From: ZLKRG08 sp046048895
GTDB taxonomy: Bacteria > Actinomycetota > Actinomycetes > Nanopelagicales > Nanopelagicaceae
DNA: 45,983 nt
NCBI GenBank assembly: GCA_046048895.1
Contig: JBJOFF010000007.1
Location: forward strand, 1-45,983
Direction: 5' to 3'
Shown here: one piece after another, positions 16,835 to 24,186 of the stretch
Layout of the letters: each line of letters starts with the position of its first letter
Position numbering within the stretch: the first letter of the stretch is position 1
Translations under genes and position numbers: made by a program
The notes under the pieces: generated by a model
Told to the model about the DNA's origin: nothing
The model's input: the letters and a program-made list of their open reading frames with translations, nothing else
Database searches by the model: none

Positions 16835-17212
16835 GTGTCAAACGTTCCTGGAAATCTGCAATATTCAAAAGAACACGAATGGGTAGATGCATCAGGTGGC
16901 AACCGCGTAAAGATTGGCATTACAGATTATGCGCAAGGTGCACTTGGAGACATTGTTTATGTGCAATTACCAAAGGTTGGCGATAGCGTTTCTGAAGGTG
17001 CGGTCTGCGGTGAAATCGAATCTACAAAGAGCGTTTCAGAGTTATTCTCACCAGTATCAGGAACAGTGGTTGCAGTAAATTCACAATTAGATTCTGCTCC
17101 TGAGACATTAAATTCTGATCCGTATGGCGCCGGCTGGATCGCAGAGGTTGAAATTTCAACTCCATCAAATTCATTGATGGATGCAGCTGGTTACAGCGCA
17201 CTCATAGGTTAA
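16835..17212 (+). CDS. gcvH: Glycine cleavage system H protein
   Basis: This 125-aa lipoyl carrier shuttles the aminomethyl group between the P and T proteins. The lipoylation site is Lys65 in 'GEIESTKSVSE'. The flanking 'YSKEHEWV' and 'YGAGWIAEVE' motifs are typical. The GTG start at 16835 is supported by GGGAG 6 nt upstream. P protein (gcvP) lies 2.5 kb downstream; gcvT is not in the window. A 7-bp weak inverted repeat (AGGTTTT/AAAACCT, 17216-17237) follows the stop. Confidence 0.95.
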   Translation: MSNVPGNLQYSKEHEWVDASGGNRVKIGITDYAQGALGDIVYVQLPKVGDSVSEGAVCGEIESTKSVSELFSPVSGTVVAVNSQLDSAPETLNSDPYGAGWIAEVEISTPSNSLMDAAGYSALIG

Positions 17213-17241
17213 CTTAGGTTTTTTTAGGATAAAACCTCCAC

Positions 17242-17271
17242 TTGACGGTAACCCTGAGAGATGGTTATCTT
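17242..17271 (+). promoter_or_regulatory. Predicted sigma-A-type promoter for garA
   Basis: TTGACG (17242-17247) matches the -35 consensus in five of six bases, and TATCTT (17266-17271) is a fair -10 at an 18-nt spacing. It lies in the 133-bp gap between gcvH and garA and would give a leader of about 65 nt ending in GGGGATCAG before ATG 17346. It is the best -35/-10 pair I noticed in the window. Confidence 0.5.
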
Positions 17272-17345
17272 CGCCCTCAAGGTTTAGTTAACGTAAATAT
17301 CTTCAATTCGCTGCTTTTTATGGATTTGAAGAGAATGGGGATCAG

Positions 17346-17780
17346 ATGCCAGAGATTGAGTATGAGGTCACCTCAACTATCAATCTAGGGCTTCGCTCAG
17401 TTGATTCCGAAGATGCGCTCGAGCAGTTAACTGCTGAAGAGCGGAACGTTATTTCCCAGCTAAATCCAGATTCTGCGATGTTAATAATTCATCGCGGAGC
17501 AAATCGTGGAGAGCGTTTTCTTCTAGATTCCCCAGAGACTTCAATTGGCCGGTCTGGCGATAATGATGTGCTCCTAGACGATGTAACTGTCTCTCGCAAA
17601 CACGCAAATATCCGCAGAACCGGTGAGAGATTTGAATTAATTGATCTAGGTAGCCTTAACGGAACTTATGTAAATAATAATTCAATAGCTCGCGCAACCT
17701 TAACAAGTGGCGATGAAATCCAGTTCGGTAAATTTCATATGCTCTTTGTTCAAAACCTTAAATCAAAACAGAGTAATTAA
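17346..17780 (+). CDS. garA: FHA-domain regulator, GarA/OdhI homolog
   Basis: The protein has 144 aa. In relatives, the unphosphorylated form binds and inhibits 2-oxoglutarate dehydrogenase and glutamate dehydrogenase; phosphorylation of an N-terminal Thr makes the FHA domain bind itself and release them. The FHA core is intact: 'SIGRSGDNDV' (Arg69, Ser70), 'VSRKHANIRR' (Ser83, His86) and 'GSLNGTYVN' (Asn105). The usual N-terminal ETTS phosphosite is replaced by 'VTSTINLG' (Thr9, Ser10, Thr11). The N-terminus is shorter than in mycobacterial GarA. The kinase is not in the window. Confidence 0.9.
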   Translation: MPEIEYEVTSTINLGLRSVDSEDALEQLTAEERNVISQLNPDSAMLIIHRGANRGERFLLDSPETSIGRSGDNDVLLDDVTVSRKHANIRRTGERFELIDLGSLNGTYVNNNSIARATLTSGDEIQFGKFHMLFVQNLKSKQSN

Positions 17781-17794
17781 AGGATAAATATTAA

Positions 17795-18511
17795 ATGTCC
17801 GTTCCAGCACGCGCATATCTCAGTATTGGGGAAGTACTCGGCAGACTACGTGGAGAATTTCCAGATGTAACAATCTCGAAGATTCGCTTCTTAGAATCTG
17901 AAGGATTGATCGAGCCACAACGAACCCCATCCGGTTACCGTAAATTCACCGCAATAGATTTAGATCGTTTGCGTTATGTGCTCTTGGCTCAACGTGATCA
18001 ATATTTGCCGCTGAAAGTTATCAAAGAGAATCTAGATGCGATGGATCGTGGATTGACTCCTGGTAGCGCAGGTAGCGCGCCAGCTCCACGACTTGGCGTA
18101 ATCTCATCTGATAGCGATATTAGCGCCGCATCCTTTGCAGAAGCTTCAGAACTTCGCCTCTCTCGAGAAGAGTTATTGAAAGCCTCGGGTTTAAAAGATG
18201 ATCAATTGGTTGAAATTGAGAGCCATGGCTTAATCACATTGGTTGGCCGTTACTATGATGGAGATGCGCTGGCTGTTGCCAAAGTAGTTACTGAATTAGC
18301 ATCGTTTGGAATTGAAGCCAGACATCTTCGTTCATTTAAATCTGCTTCAGATCGTGAAGTCGGTTTAATCGAACAGGTCATCACTCCGCTTACTCGACAG
18401 AAGAGCATCGAAGCTAAAGCTCGCGCTGAAGAGGTACAACGCGAACTGGCATCACTATCGGTAAAGCTCCATGCTGCTTTAGTTCGTACCGGCCTAAATA
18501 GACTTCGCTAA
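17795..18511 (+). CDS. ftsR: MerR-family regulator FtsR (Rv1828 type)
   Basis: The protein has 238 aa. The N-terminal winged helix 'LSIGEVLGRLRGEFPDVTISKIRFLE...GLIEPQRTPSGYRKF' is the signature of this subgroup, followed by a helical linker and a C-terminal domain with 'TPLTRQKSIEAKARAEE'. The Corynebacterium ortholog next to odhI activates ftsZ and cell division, which is the basis for the name. SD-like AAGGA precedes ATG 17795. The gap to garA is only 14 nt, so it is probably co-transcribed with garA. Confidence 0.85.
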   Translation: MSVPARAYLSIGEVLGRLRGEFPDVTISKIRFLESEGLIEPQRTPSGYRKFTAIDLDRLRYVLLAQRDQYLPLKVIKENLDAMDRGLTPGSAGSAPAPRLGVISSDSDISAASFAEASELRLSREELLKASGLKDDQLVEIESHGLITLVGRYYDGDALAVAKVVTELASFGIEARHLRSFKSASDREVGLIEQVITPLTRQKSIEAKARAEEVQRELASLSVKLHAALVRTGLNRLR

Positions 18512-18548
18512 TAAAGTTAACAAAGCTAGAAATTAAGGGCATAAGGCA

Positions 18549-19022
18549 ATGATTCCGGTAGAGGTAGTTGGCGTTCGAATCGAGATGCCCTCCAATCAAC
18601 CGATTGTTCTACTAAAAGAGATTTCAGGTTCCAGGTATCTTCCGATCTGGGTGGGCACCGCTGAGGCCACAGCGATCGCCTTTAGCCAGCAAGGTCTAAC
18701 CCCTCAACGCCCTTTGACTCACGATCTCTTGGTAAATATTTTGGAGCAGGAGCAGATCCGTTTGAGATCTGTGCATCTAACTGAACTACGAGATGGCATC
18801 TTCTACTCGGATTTGATCTTGGTTGATCAAAATGGGCAGGAGCAGAAGGTCTCATCGCGCCCATCAGATGCAGTTGCTTTAGCTATCAGGGTAGAGGCGC
18901 CGATTCTCGCCCGCCAAGAGCTCTTCGACGAAGCTGGTATCTCAATCCCGGAGCGCGGCGAAGATGAGATTGAGAAATTTAAAGAGTTTCTTGATGAGAT
19001 CTCTCCAGAGGATTTTGCCTAA
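18549..19022 (+). CDS. Bifunctional nuclease family protein (DUF151)
   Basis: The 157 aa show the BFN signature: 'VEVVGVRIEMPSNQPIVLLKE...YLPIWVGTAEATAIA', 'RPLTHDLL' and 'SSRPSDAVALAIRVEAPI'. The acidic tail 'FKEFLDEISPEDF' is usual. The Arabidopsis founding member degrades RNA and DNA; bacterial roles are poorly known. The gene is locked between two merR genes in the same order as Rv1828-Rv1829-Rv1830, suggesting shared regulation. A weak AAGG precedes the ATG. Confidence 0.88.
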   Translation: MIPVEVVGVRIEMPSNQPIVLLKEISGSRYLPIWVGTAEATAIAFSQQGLTPQRPLTHDLLVNILEQEQIRLRSVHLTELRDGIFYSDLILVDQNGQEQKVSSRPSDAVALAIRVEAPILARQELFDEAGISIPERGEDEIEKFKEFLDEISPEDFA

Positions 19023-19025
19023 GAA

Positions 19026-19062
19026 CTCTAAACCTAAAGTAGAGGTTTTGAGCGTGTCGCTC
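19026..19062 (+). promoter_or_regulatory. Two overlapping inverted repeats after the nuclease gene
   Basis: CTCTAAACCT (19026-19035) and AGGTTTTGAG (19043-19052) form arms with one mismatch around a 7-nt spacer. A second perfect hairpin, GAGCG-TGT-CGCTC (19050-19062), shares the GAG of the first, so the two stems compete. No T run follows. The element could be a weak terminator, an attenuator or a regulator site before the next merR gene. Confidence 0.45.
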
Positions 19063-19138
19063 CTTGGAGTTAACGCTTAATAGTTCTACATTTAGCCATC
19101 AGTTGAAATTTCCCCAGCTGTAAAGGAAAAATTCCCCA

Positions 19139-19642
19139 ATGACATCAGCAGACCTCGAAAAGGCCGGATTTCGCGGCGCTACCGCTTGCTCTGCTGCAGG
19201 AATTACCTATCGCCAATTAGATTATTGGGCGCGTACTGGTTTACTAGAACCATCGATCAGAAATGCAGCCGGATCGGGTAGCGCCAGACTTTATGGTTTT
19301 CAAGATATTTTAGTTTTAAAGATTATTAAGAGATTACTCGATGCTGGCGTATCGCTCCAGAATATTCGTACCGCGGTCGAACATCTTCGCGCAAAGGGAA
19401 TACATGACCTTGAGAAGATGACTTTAATGTCCGATGGCGCCTCAATTTACGAGTGCTCGTCGCCAGATGAAATTATCGACCTACTTCAGGGTGGGCAAGG
19501 GGTATTTGGAATCGCCGTTGGAAAGGTGGCCTCTGAAGTAGAGGGTTCACTATCGACTCTGCAGGGTGAGTTCGATGGCCAGGTAATTGGTGGCGAAAGT
19601 AACGATGAATTGGCCCTTCGCAGGAAGGCGCGCGGAGCGTAA
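19139..19642 (+). CDS. MerR-family regulator (Rv1830/McdR type)
   Basis: This is a 167-aa MerR protein. It has an N-terminal winged helix ('TACSAAGITYRQLDYWARTGLLEPS...SARLYGFQDILVLKIIKRLLDAGVSLQNIR'), a helical dimerisation part and a Ser/Gly-rich C-terminal tail without obvious metal-binding Cys. In M. tuberculosis the ortholog at this place (Rv1830, ResR/McdR) controls growth and division. Its position just before gcvP is conserved. AAAGGA lies 11 nt before ATG 19139. Confidence 0.82.
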   Translation: MTSADLEKAGFRGATACSAAGITYRQLDYWARTGLLEPSIRNAAGSGSARLYGFQDILVLKIIKRLLDAGVSLQNIRTAVEHLRAKGIHDLEKMTLMSDGASIYECSSPDEIIDLLQGGQGVFGIAVGKVASEVEGSLSTLQGEFDGQVIGGESNDELALRRKARGA

Positions 19643-19692
19643 AAAGAATTAATCTTCCCCAGTAAGAAGATCGGAAAGCTGAGGGAAGTCGC

Positions 19693-22512
19693 ATGACTTT
19701 TGCATCACGTCATATTGGTCCAACTAACTCTGAAATAGATTTTATGCTCCAAAAAATGGGAGCGAAGAGTTTAGAAGAGTTTGTGGCTAAGGTAGTTCCG
19801 CAAAGTATTGCGATGCAGAGCAAACTTGAGGATGCGCTTCCAAAAGCGTTATCGGAGAGCGAAGCAATCGCTGCGCTACGCGAACGCGCAAACAAGAATA
19901 AAGTTTTCCGAAGCGTTATTGGAATGGGATATTACGGAACTATTACTCCTGCGGTTGTACTTCGTAATGTTTTAGAGAATCCGGCTTGGTATACCGCATA
20001 CACTCCTTATCAGCCTGAAATTTCTCAAGGTCGTTTAGAAGCGCTCTTTGCTTTCCAAACTGCAGTCACAGATTTAACGGCGTTGGATATTGCTAATGCT
20101 TCTATGTTAGATGAGTCCACCGCAGCAGCAGAAGCGATGACTCTGGCACATCGTGCCTACAAAGGAAGCGACGATGCCATATTTTTAGTGGATAAAAATG
20201 TTCACCCGCAAACTTTGGCAGTCATCGAAACTCGTGCAAATCCGCTTGGTCTTAAGGTCCAAACATTTGATGTCACAAAATTCTCTGAATATTCCGGAGA
20301 TCTCTTTGGAGTTCTAGTTCAATATCCAAATACCTTTGGTGCAGTTATTGATCATCATGATCTAGCAAAGTGGGCGCACGATAAAGGTGCAGTAGTGGTA
20401 GCCGCAGCGGATCTTCTAGCTTTAACGATGATTAAAGCGCCAGGGGAATGGGGCGCTGATGTGGCAGTTGGCTCCACTCAAAGATTTGGTGTGCCGATGG
20501 GATTTGGTGGTCCACATGCAGGTTACATGGCAGTTCGAAATGGTTTAGAACGATCAATGCCAGGGCGTTTAGTTGGTCAATCAATTGATGTTCATGGCGC
20601 TAGTGCATTTCGTTTAGCGTTACAGACTCGCGAACAACATATTCGTCGAGAGAAAGCAACTTCGAATATCTGTACTGCGCAGGTACTGCTTGCTGTGATG
20701 GCCGCGTTCTACACCATGTGGCATGGACCTAAAGGGTTAAAGGAGATTGCTGAGCGCGTCCATGCGATCGCAGCTCGCTGGGCGGCATCGACTCCGAACT
20801 CAAATAAGTCTTTCTTTGACACAGTTACATTCGATGGCAACGCTTCACAAGTAAAGGCAGCGCGTGATTTAGGAATCAATGTTCGGGTAGTTGATGAAAA
20901 CCGAGTCAGTGTTTCATTTGATGAACTATCTGACGAGCAGTTGTTAAGTGATTTAGCGAAAGCCTTTGGCGTTACCTTGGTAGCAAAAGGGGAGAGCAGT
21001 ATCCCTGCAACGTTAATTCGAACCAGCAGCTATCTAACTAATCCGACCTTTAATACCTATCATAACGAGACTGCAATGATGCGTTATATGCGTACGCTCG
21101 CTGATCGTGACTTAGCGTTAGATCGCACCATGATTCCACTTGGTTCTTGCACCATGAAGTTAAATGCTGCAACAGAGATGGAATCGGTAACTTGGCCAGA
21201 GTTTGGGCAACTTCATCCATTTGCGCCGCTAGATCAAACTGTTGGTTCTCGCCAATTAGTGAAAGAGCTATCAGATTGGCTAGTAGCGATAACTGGATAT
21301 GACGCAGTATCGCTACAACCTAATGCAGGTTCGCAAGGAGAGTTTGCTGGTTTGTTAGCAATTCGTAAATATCTTGATGCAAACGGAGGAGCAGCTCGCA
21401 ATATCTGTTTGATTCCATCCTCAGCTCACGGTACAAATGCCGCGTCAGCGGTTATGGCGGGCATGAAGGTAGTAGTTGTGGCCTGCGATGAGACCGGAAA
21501 CGTCTCAGTTGAAGATATCAAAGCGAAAATTGCGGAGCACAAAGATTCATTAGCAGCCTTGATGGTTACCTATCCATCTACTCATGGTGTATTTGAATCT
21601 GCGATTGGCGAAATTTGCCAATTGGTTCATGATGCCGGTGGACAGGTTTATGTTGATGGCGCGAATTTAAATGCGCTAGTTGGTACTGCGCAGCCAGGAA
21701 AATTTGGTGGCGATGTATCGCACTTAAATCTACATAAAACATTTTCGATTCCACACGGTGGCGGCGGTCCTGGCGTAGGTCCAGTAATTGCAAGAGCACA
21801 CCTTGCGCCATACTTGCCAAACCATCCGTTGGATTCTGAATGCGGACCAGCAACTGGTCCTGGGCCAATCTCTGCAGCTCCTTATGGTTCGGCGAGCATT
21901 CTTCCAATCTCTTGGTCATATATTGCAATGATGGGTGGCGATGGCTTAACTCGGGCAACTCAAGTTGCAATTTTGTCAGCTAACTACATTGCGCAAGCGC
22001 TACATAAAGATTTCCCAGTTCTTTATACTGGAGCGAACAACCTAGTCGCCCACGAGTGCATCTTGGACCTTCGAGATATCACCAAAGAGACTGGCGTAAG
22101 CGTTGACGATGTCGCTAAACGATTGATGGATTTTGGCTTCCATGCACCAACCATGTCCTTTCCGGTACCTGGAACATTGATGGTCGAACCAACCGAATCT
22201 GAAGATTTAACTGAGATCAATCGCTTTATCGAAGCGATGCAACAGATCGCAGCCGAAATTGATGAAGTTCGAAAAGGTAAGGTCAAAGTGGAGGAGAGCG
22301 CCCTACGCCATGCTCCACATACCTCAGCTAGCCTCTTAGGTGCCGAGTGGAGCCTCCCGTATTCACGCGAAGCTGCCGCTTTCCCAGCTGGTCAAAGCTC
22401 ATCTTTGATGGGTAAACGCGGTAAATATTGGCCAACGGTTGGTCGAATTGATGGCGCACACGGGGATAGGAACTTAATCTGTACCTGTCCGCCGGTTAGC
22501 GACTTTGCTTAG
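19693..22512 (+). CDS. gcvP: Glycine dehydrogenase (decarboxylating), P protein
   Basis: The 939-aa single-chain P protein decarboxylates glycine via PLP and passes the aminomethyl group to lipoyl-GcvH. The PLP-lysine is Lys682 in 'LHKTFSIPHGGGGPG'. Conserved elements include 'SFIGMGYYGT'-type 'VIGMGYYGTITPAV', 'LQTREQHIRREKATSNICTAQ' and 'RTMIPLGSCTMKLNA'. The start is set by GAGGGAAG before ATG 19693. Full length matches monomeric bacterial P proteins. No glycine riboswitch is visible in the 50-bp upstream gap. Confidence 0.96.
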   Translation: MTFASRHIGPTNSEIDFMLQKMGAKSLEEFVAKVVPQSIAMQSKLEDALPKALSESEAIAALRERANKNKVFRSVIGMGYYGTITPAVVLRNVLENPAWYTAYTPYQPEISQGRLEALFAFQTAVTDLTALDIANASMLDESTAAAEAMTLAHRAYKGSDDAIFLVDKNVHPQTLAVIETRANPLGLKVQTFDVTKFSEYSGDLFGVLVQYPNTFGAVIDHHDLAKWAHDKGAVVVAAADLLALTMIKAPGEWGADVAVGSTQRFGVPMGFGGPHAGYMAVRNGLERSMPGRLVGQSIDVHGASAFRLALQTREQHIRREKATSNICTAQVLLAVMAAFYTMWHGPKGLKEIAERVHAIAARWAASTPNSNKSFFDTVTFDGNASQVKAARDLGINVRVVDENRVSVSFDELSDEQLLSDLAKAFGVTLVAKGESSIPATLIRTSSYLTNPTFNTYHNETAMMRYMRTLADRDLALDRTMIPLGSCTMKLNAATEMESVTWPEFGQLHPFAPLDQTVGSRQLVKELSDWLVAITGYDAVSLQPNAGSQGEFAGLLAIRKYLDANGGAARNICLIPSSAHGTNAASAVMAGMKVVVVACDETGNVSVEDIKAKIAEHKDSLAALMVTYPSTHGVFESAIGEICQLVHDAGGQVYVDGANLNALVGTAQPGKFGGDVSHLNLHKTFSIPHGGGGPGVGPVIARAHLAPYLPNHPLDSECGPATGPGPISAAPYGSASILPISWSYIAMMGGDGLTRATQVAILSANYIAQALHKDFPVLYTGANNLVAHECILDLRDITKETGVSVDDVAKRLMDFGFHAPTMSFPVPGTLMVEPTESEDLTEINRFIEAMQQIAAEIDEVRKGKVKVEESALRHAPHTSASLLGAEWSLPYSREAAAFPAGQSSSLMGKRGKYWPTVGRIDGAHGDRNLICTCPPVSDFA

Positions 22513-22524
22513 GCTTCAGTAAGA

Positions 22525-23268
22525 TTACTTAACATAATGTAACTTATCGGCGGAAGGTCTTAAACGGAGGCCCAAGCCGAGCGTGGTTACCTTAAGCATC
22601 GCCTCAAGCACGATTCGTTGACTCATCTTTGATTGGCCCTGTTCGCGCTCTACAAAGGTAATTGGAACTTCGATGATTTCCATCTTAGGTAGATGTTTTA
22701 AGGCAAAGGCCATTTCAATTTGATAGCAATAACCATTAGAAGTTATTTGATCCAGATCAATCTTTTCTAAAGCTTTGCGTGGATAGATTCTAAATCCACC
22801 AGTTAAATCGTTTGTATCCATCTTTAAGGCCCATTTGGCATATTTAGTGCCAGCTTTAGATAACCATTTTCTATGGTTTGGCCAATTAACAATGGCACCA
22901 CCTGGAATCCAGCGCGATCCCAGAATGAAGCTCTCTGGATTGGCTTCAGATACTTTAAGCATCTCATGGAGATCCTCGGGCCGATGTGAACCATCTGCAT
23001 CCATTGAGATTAAATGTGTGTAAGTAGCATTTTGCAGAATTTGCTTTATCGCAGCTTTATATGCACTACCGAGTCCATCTTTCTGAGCCCGCTGCATAAT
23101 GTCGACTTTGAAATAATTTAACGACTTAACATAATCTGTAGTTTTATCTGGCGAATTATCATCAATTATTAGTATCTCAATATCTTTATTTAAATTTCGA
23201 ATGCCATCTAGTAGATCTTTTATCGATTCACGTTCGTTGTAGGTTGGAATCAGAATTATTGGTCTCAT
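22525..23268 (-). CDS. Polyprenol monophosphomannose synthase (DPM1/Ppm1-like GT2)
   Basis: The 247-aa family 2 glycosyltransferase transfers mannose from GDP-mannose to polyprenol phosphate, supplying donor for mannosylated lipids and proteins. Motifs are 'IPTYNERESI', 'LIIDDNSPDKT', the metal-binding 'SMDADGSHRPED', 'ILGSRWIPGG' and 'PITFVEREQGQSKM', as in dolichol-phosphate-mannose synthases. No membrane helices follow, unlike fused Ppm1. It converges on gcvP with a 12-nt gap and no terminator, and lies 15 nt after the exonuclease gene. Confidence 0.88.
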   Translation of the reverse strand: MRPIILIPTYNERESIKDLLDGIRNLNKDIEILIIDDNSPDKTTDYVKSLNYFKVDIMQRAQKDGLGSAYKAAIKQILQNATYTHLISMDADGSHRPEDLHEMLKVSEANPESFILGSRWIPGGAIVNWPNHRKWLSKAGTKYAKWALKMDTNDLTGGFRIYPRKALEKIDLDQITSNGYCYQIEMAFALKHLPKMEIIEVPITFVEREQGQSKMSQRIVLEAMLKVTTLGLGLRLRPSADKLHYVK

Positions 23269-23283
23269 CGCAAATTTCTCAAT

Positions 23284-24186
23284 TTACCAATTCAGCGCTG
23301 AAATTAAACGATCAACTGATGCACCTAATCCGTACTGCTCTTGAATACTCTTGATTGCATCCATTGATTTTGGTCGCTTAGGAATAGTTAAATCAATTTG
23401 TGGCAACGGCACATCAGTTGCGCATGCCACTAGTTTGGGAGCAAATGCTAAATAATCTTGGCCTTCGATAATCTTCTTTCTCAGACCAGTTGATAGATGT
23501 TCATGGCCTGCTAAAGCGCCGGCAATTGCTTCCTCTGCAGTTGCATAATGGCGAGCAATAAGCGCCGCACCTTTCTCACCAATTCCCTTAACTCCAGGTA
23601 AACCATCGGAAGCATCTCCGCGAAACGTGGCAAATAACCCATATCTATCGCCAGGAATATCGTATTTCTTGGCTACCCATTCTTGATTGACCAAATCGTG
23701 ATTGCTAATTCCCTTGGCTAAATAAATTACTTGTACATCTGGTTCAGGTTTTACTAATTGAAATAGATCGCGATCGCCAGTGACAATTCGAATAGGTCCA
23801 GGTTCTTTGATGGCATAGGTCGCCATAACGTCATCAGCTTCGTAGTCATCTGCGCCTACAATTGGGATGCCAAATGCATCTAAGACATCTAGCAAAATTG
23901 GAATCTGTGGCGTCAGTAAATCTGGTTCCGCTTCTTCTTCGCCATCTGCTTCTAATCGATTGGCTTTGTAATCAGGAAATAGCTCAACACGCCATGTTGG
24001 TCGCCAATCACCATCTAAGCAAGCAACTAGTCGTGAAGGTCTATACATCGAAATTAATCGAGCAGACATATCTAAATAACCGCGAATTGCATTTACTGGT
24101 GTGCCATCAGGAGCGACCAGGGTATCTGGCATTCCATAGTAAGCGCGGTACCAGAGCGAACCGCTATCTAGGAGCATCAAACTCAT
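23284..24186 (-). CDS. 5'-3' exonuclease (PolI N-terminal/FEN-like)
   Basis: This 300-aa stand-alone flap/5' nuclease is homologous to the exonuclease domain of DNA polymerase I and to Rv2090. Visible acidic metal-binding residues are in 'LLDSGSLWYRAYYG', 'ACLDGDWRPTWR', 'GADDYEADDVMATYA' and 'IVTGDRDLFQLV'; the helix-hairpin-helix is 'GDASDGLPGVKGIGEKGAALI'. It probably acts in RNA-primer or flap removal. Its ATG overlaps the helY stop by 4 nt (ATGA), coupling it to the helicase. Confidence 0.9.
   Translation of the reverse strand: MSLMLLDSGSLWYRAYYGMPDTLVAPDGTPVNAIRGYLDMSARLISMYRPSRLVACLDGDWRPTWRVELFPDYKANRLEADGEEEAEPDLLTPQIPILLDVLDAFGIPIVGADDYEADDVMATYAIKEPGPIRIVTGDRDLFQLVKPEPDVQVIYLAKGISNHDLVNQEWVAKKYDIPGDRYGLFATFRGDASDGLPGVKGIGEKGAALIARHYATAEEAIAGALAGHEHLSTGLRKKIIEGQDYLAFAPKLVACATDVPLPQIDLTIPKRPKSMDAIKSIQEQYGLGASVDRLISALNW

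Noticed and set aside
17216..17237. AGGTTTT/AAAACCT inverted repeat after gcvH as a true terminator
   Set aside because: The stem is 7 bp, A/T-rich, with an 8-nt loop and no following T run. It is noted only in the gcvH entry.
19643..19692. Glycine riboswitch before gcvP
   Set aside because: Only 50 bp separate the merR stop from gcvP, and no tandem glycine-aptamer elements are present.
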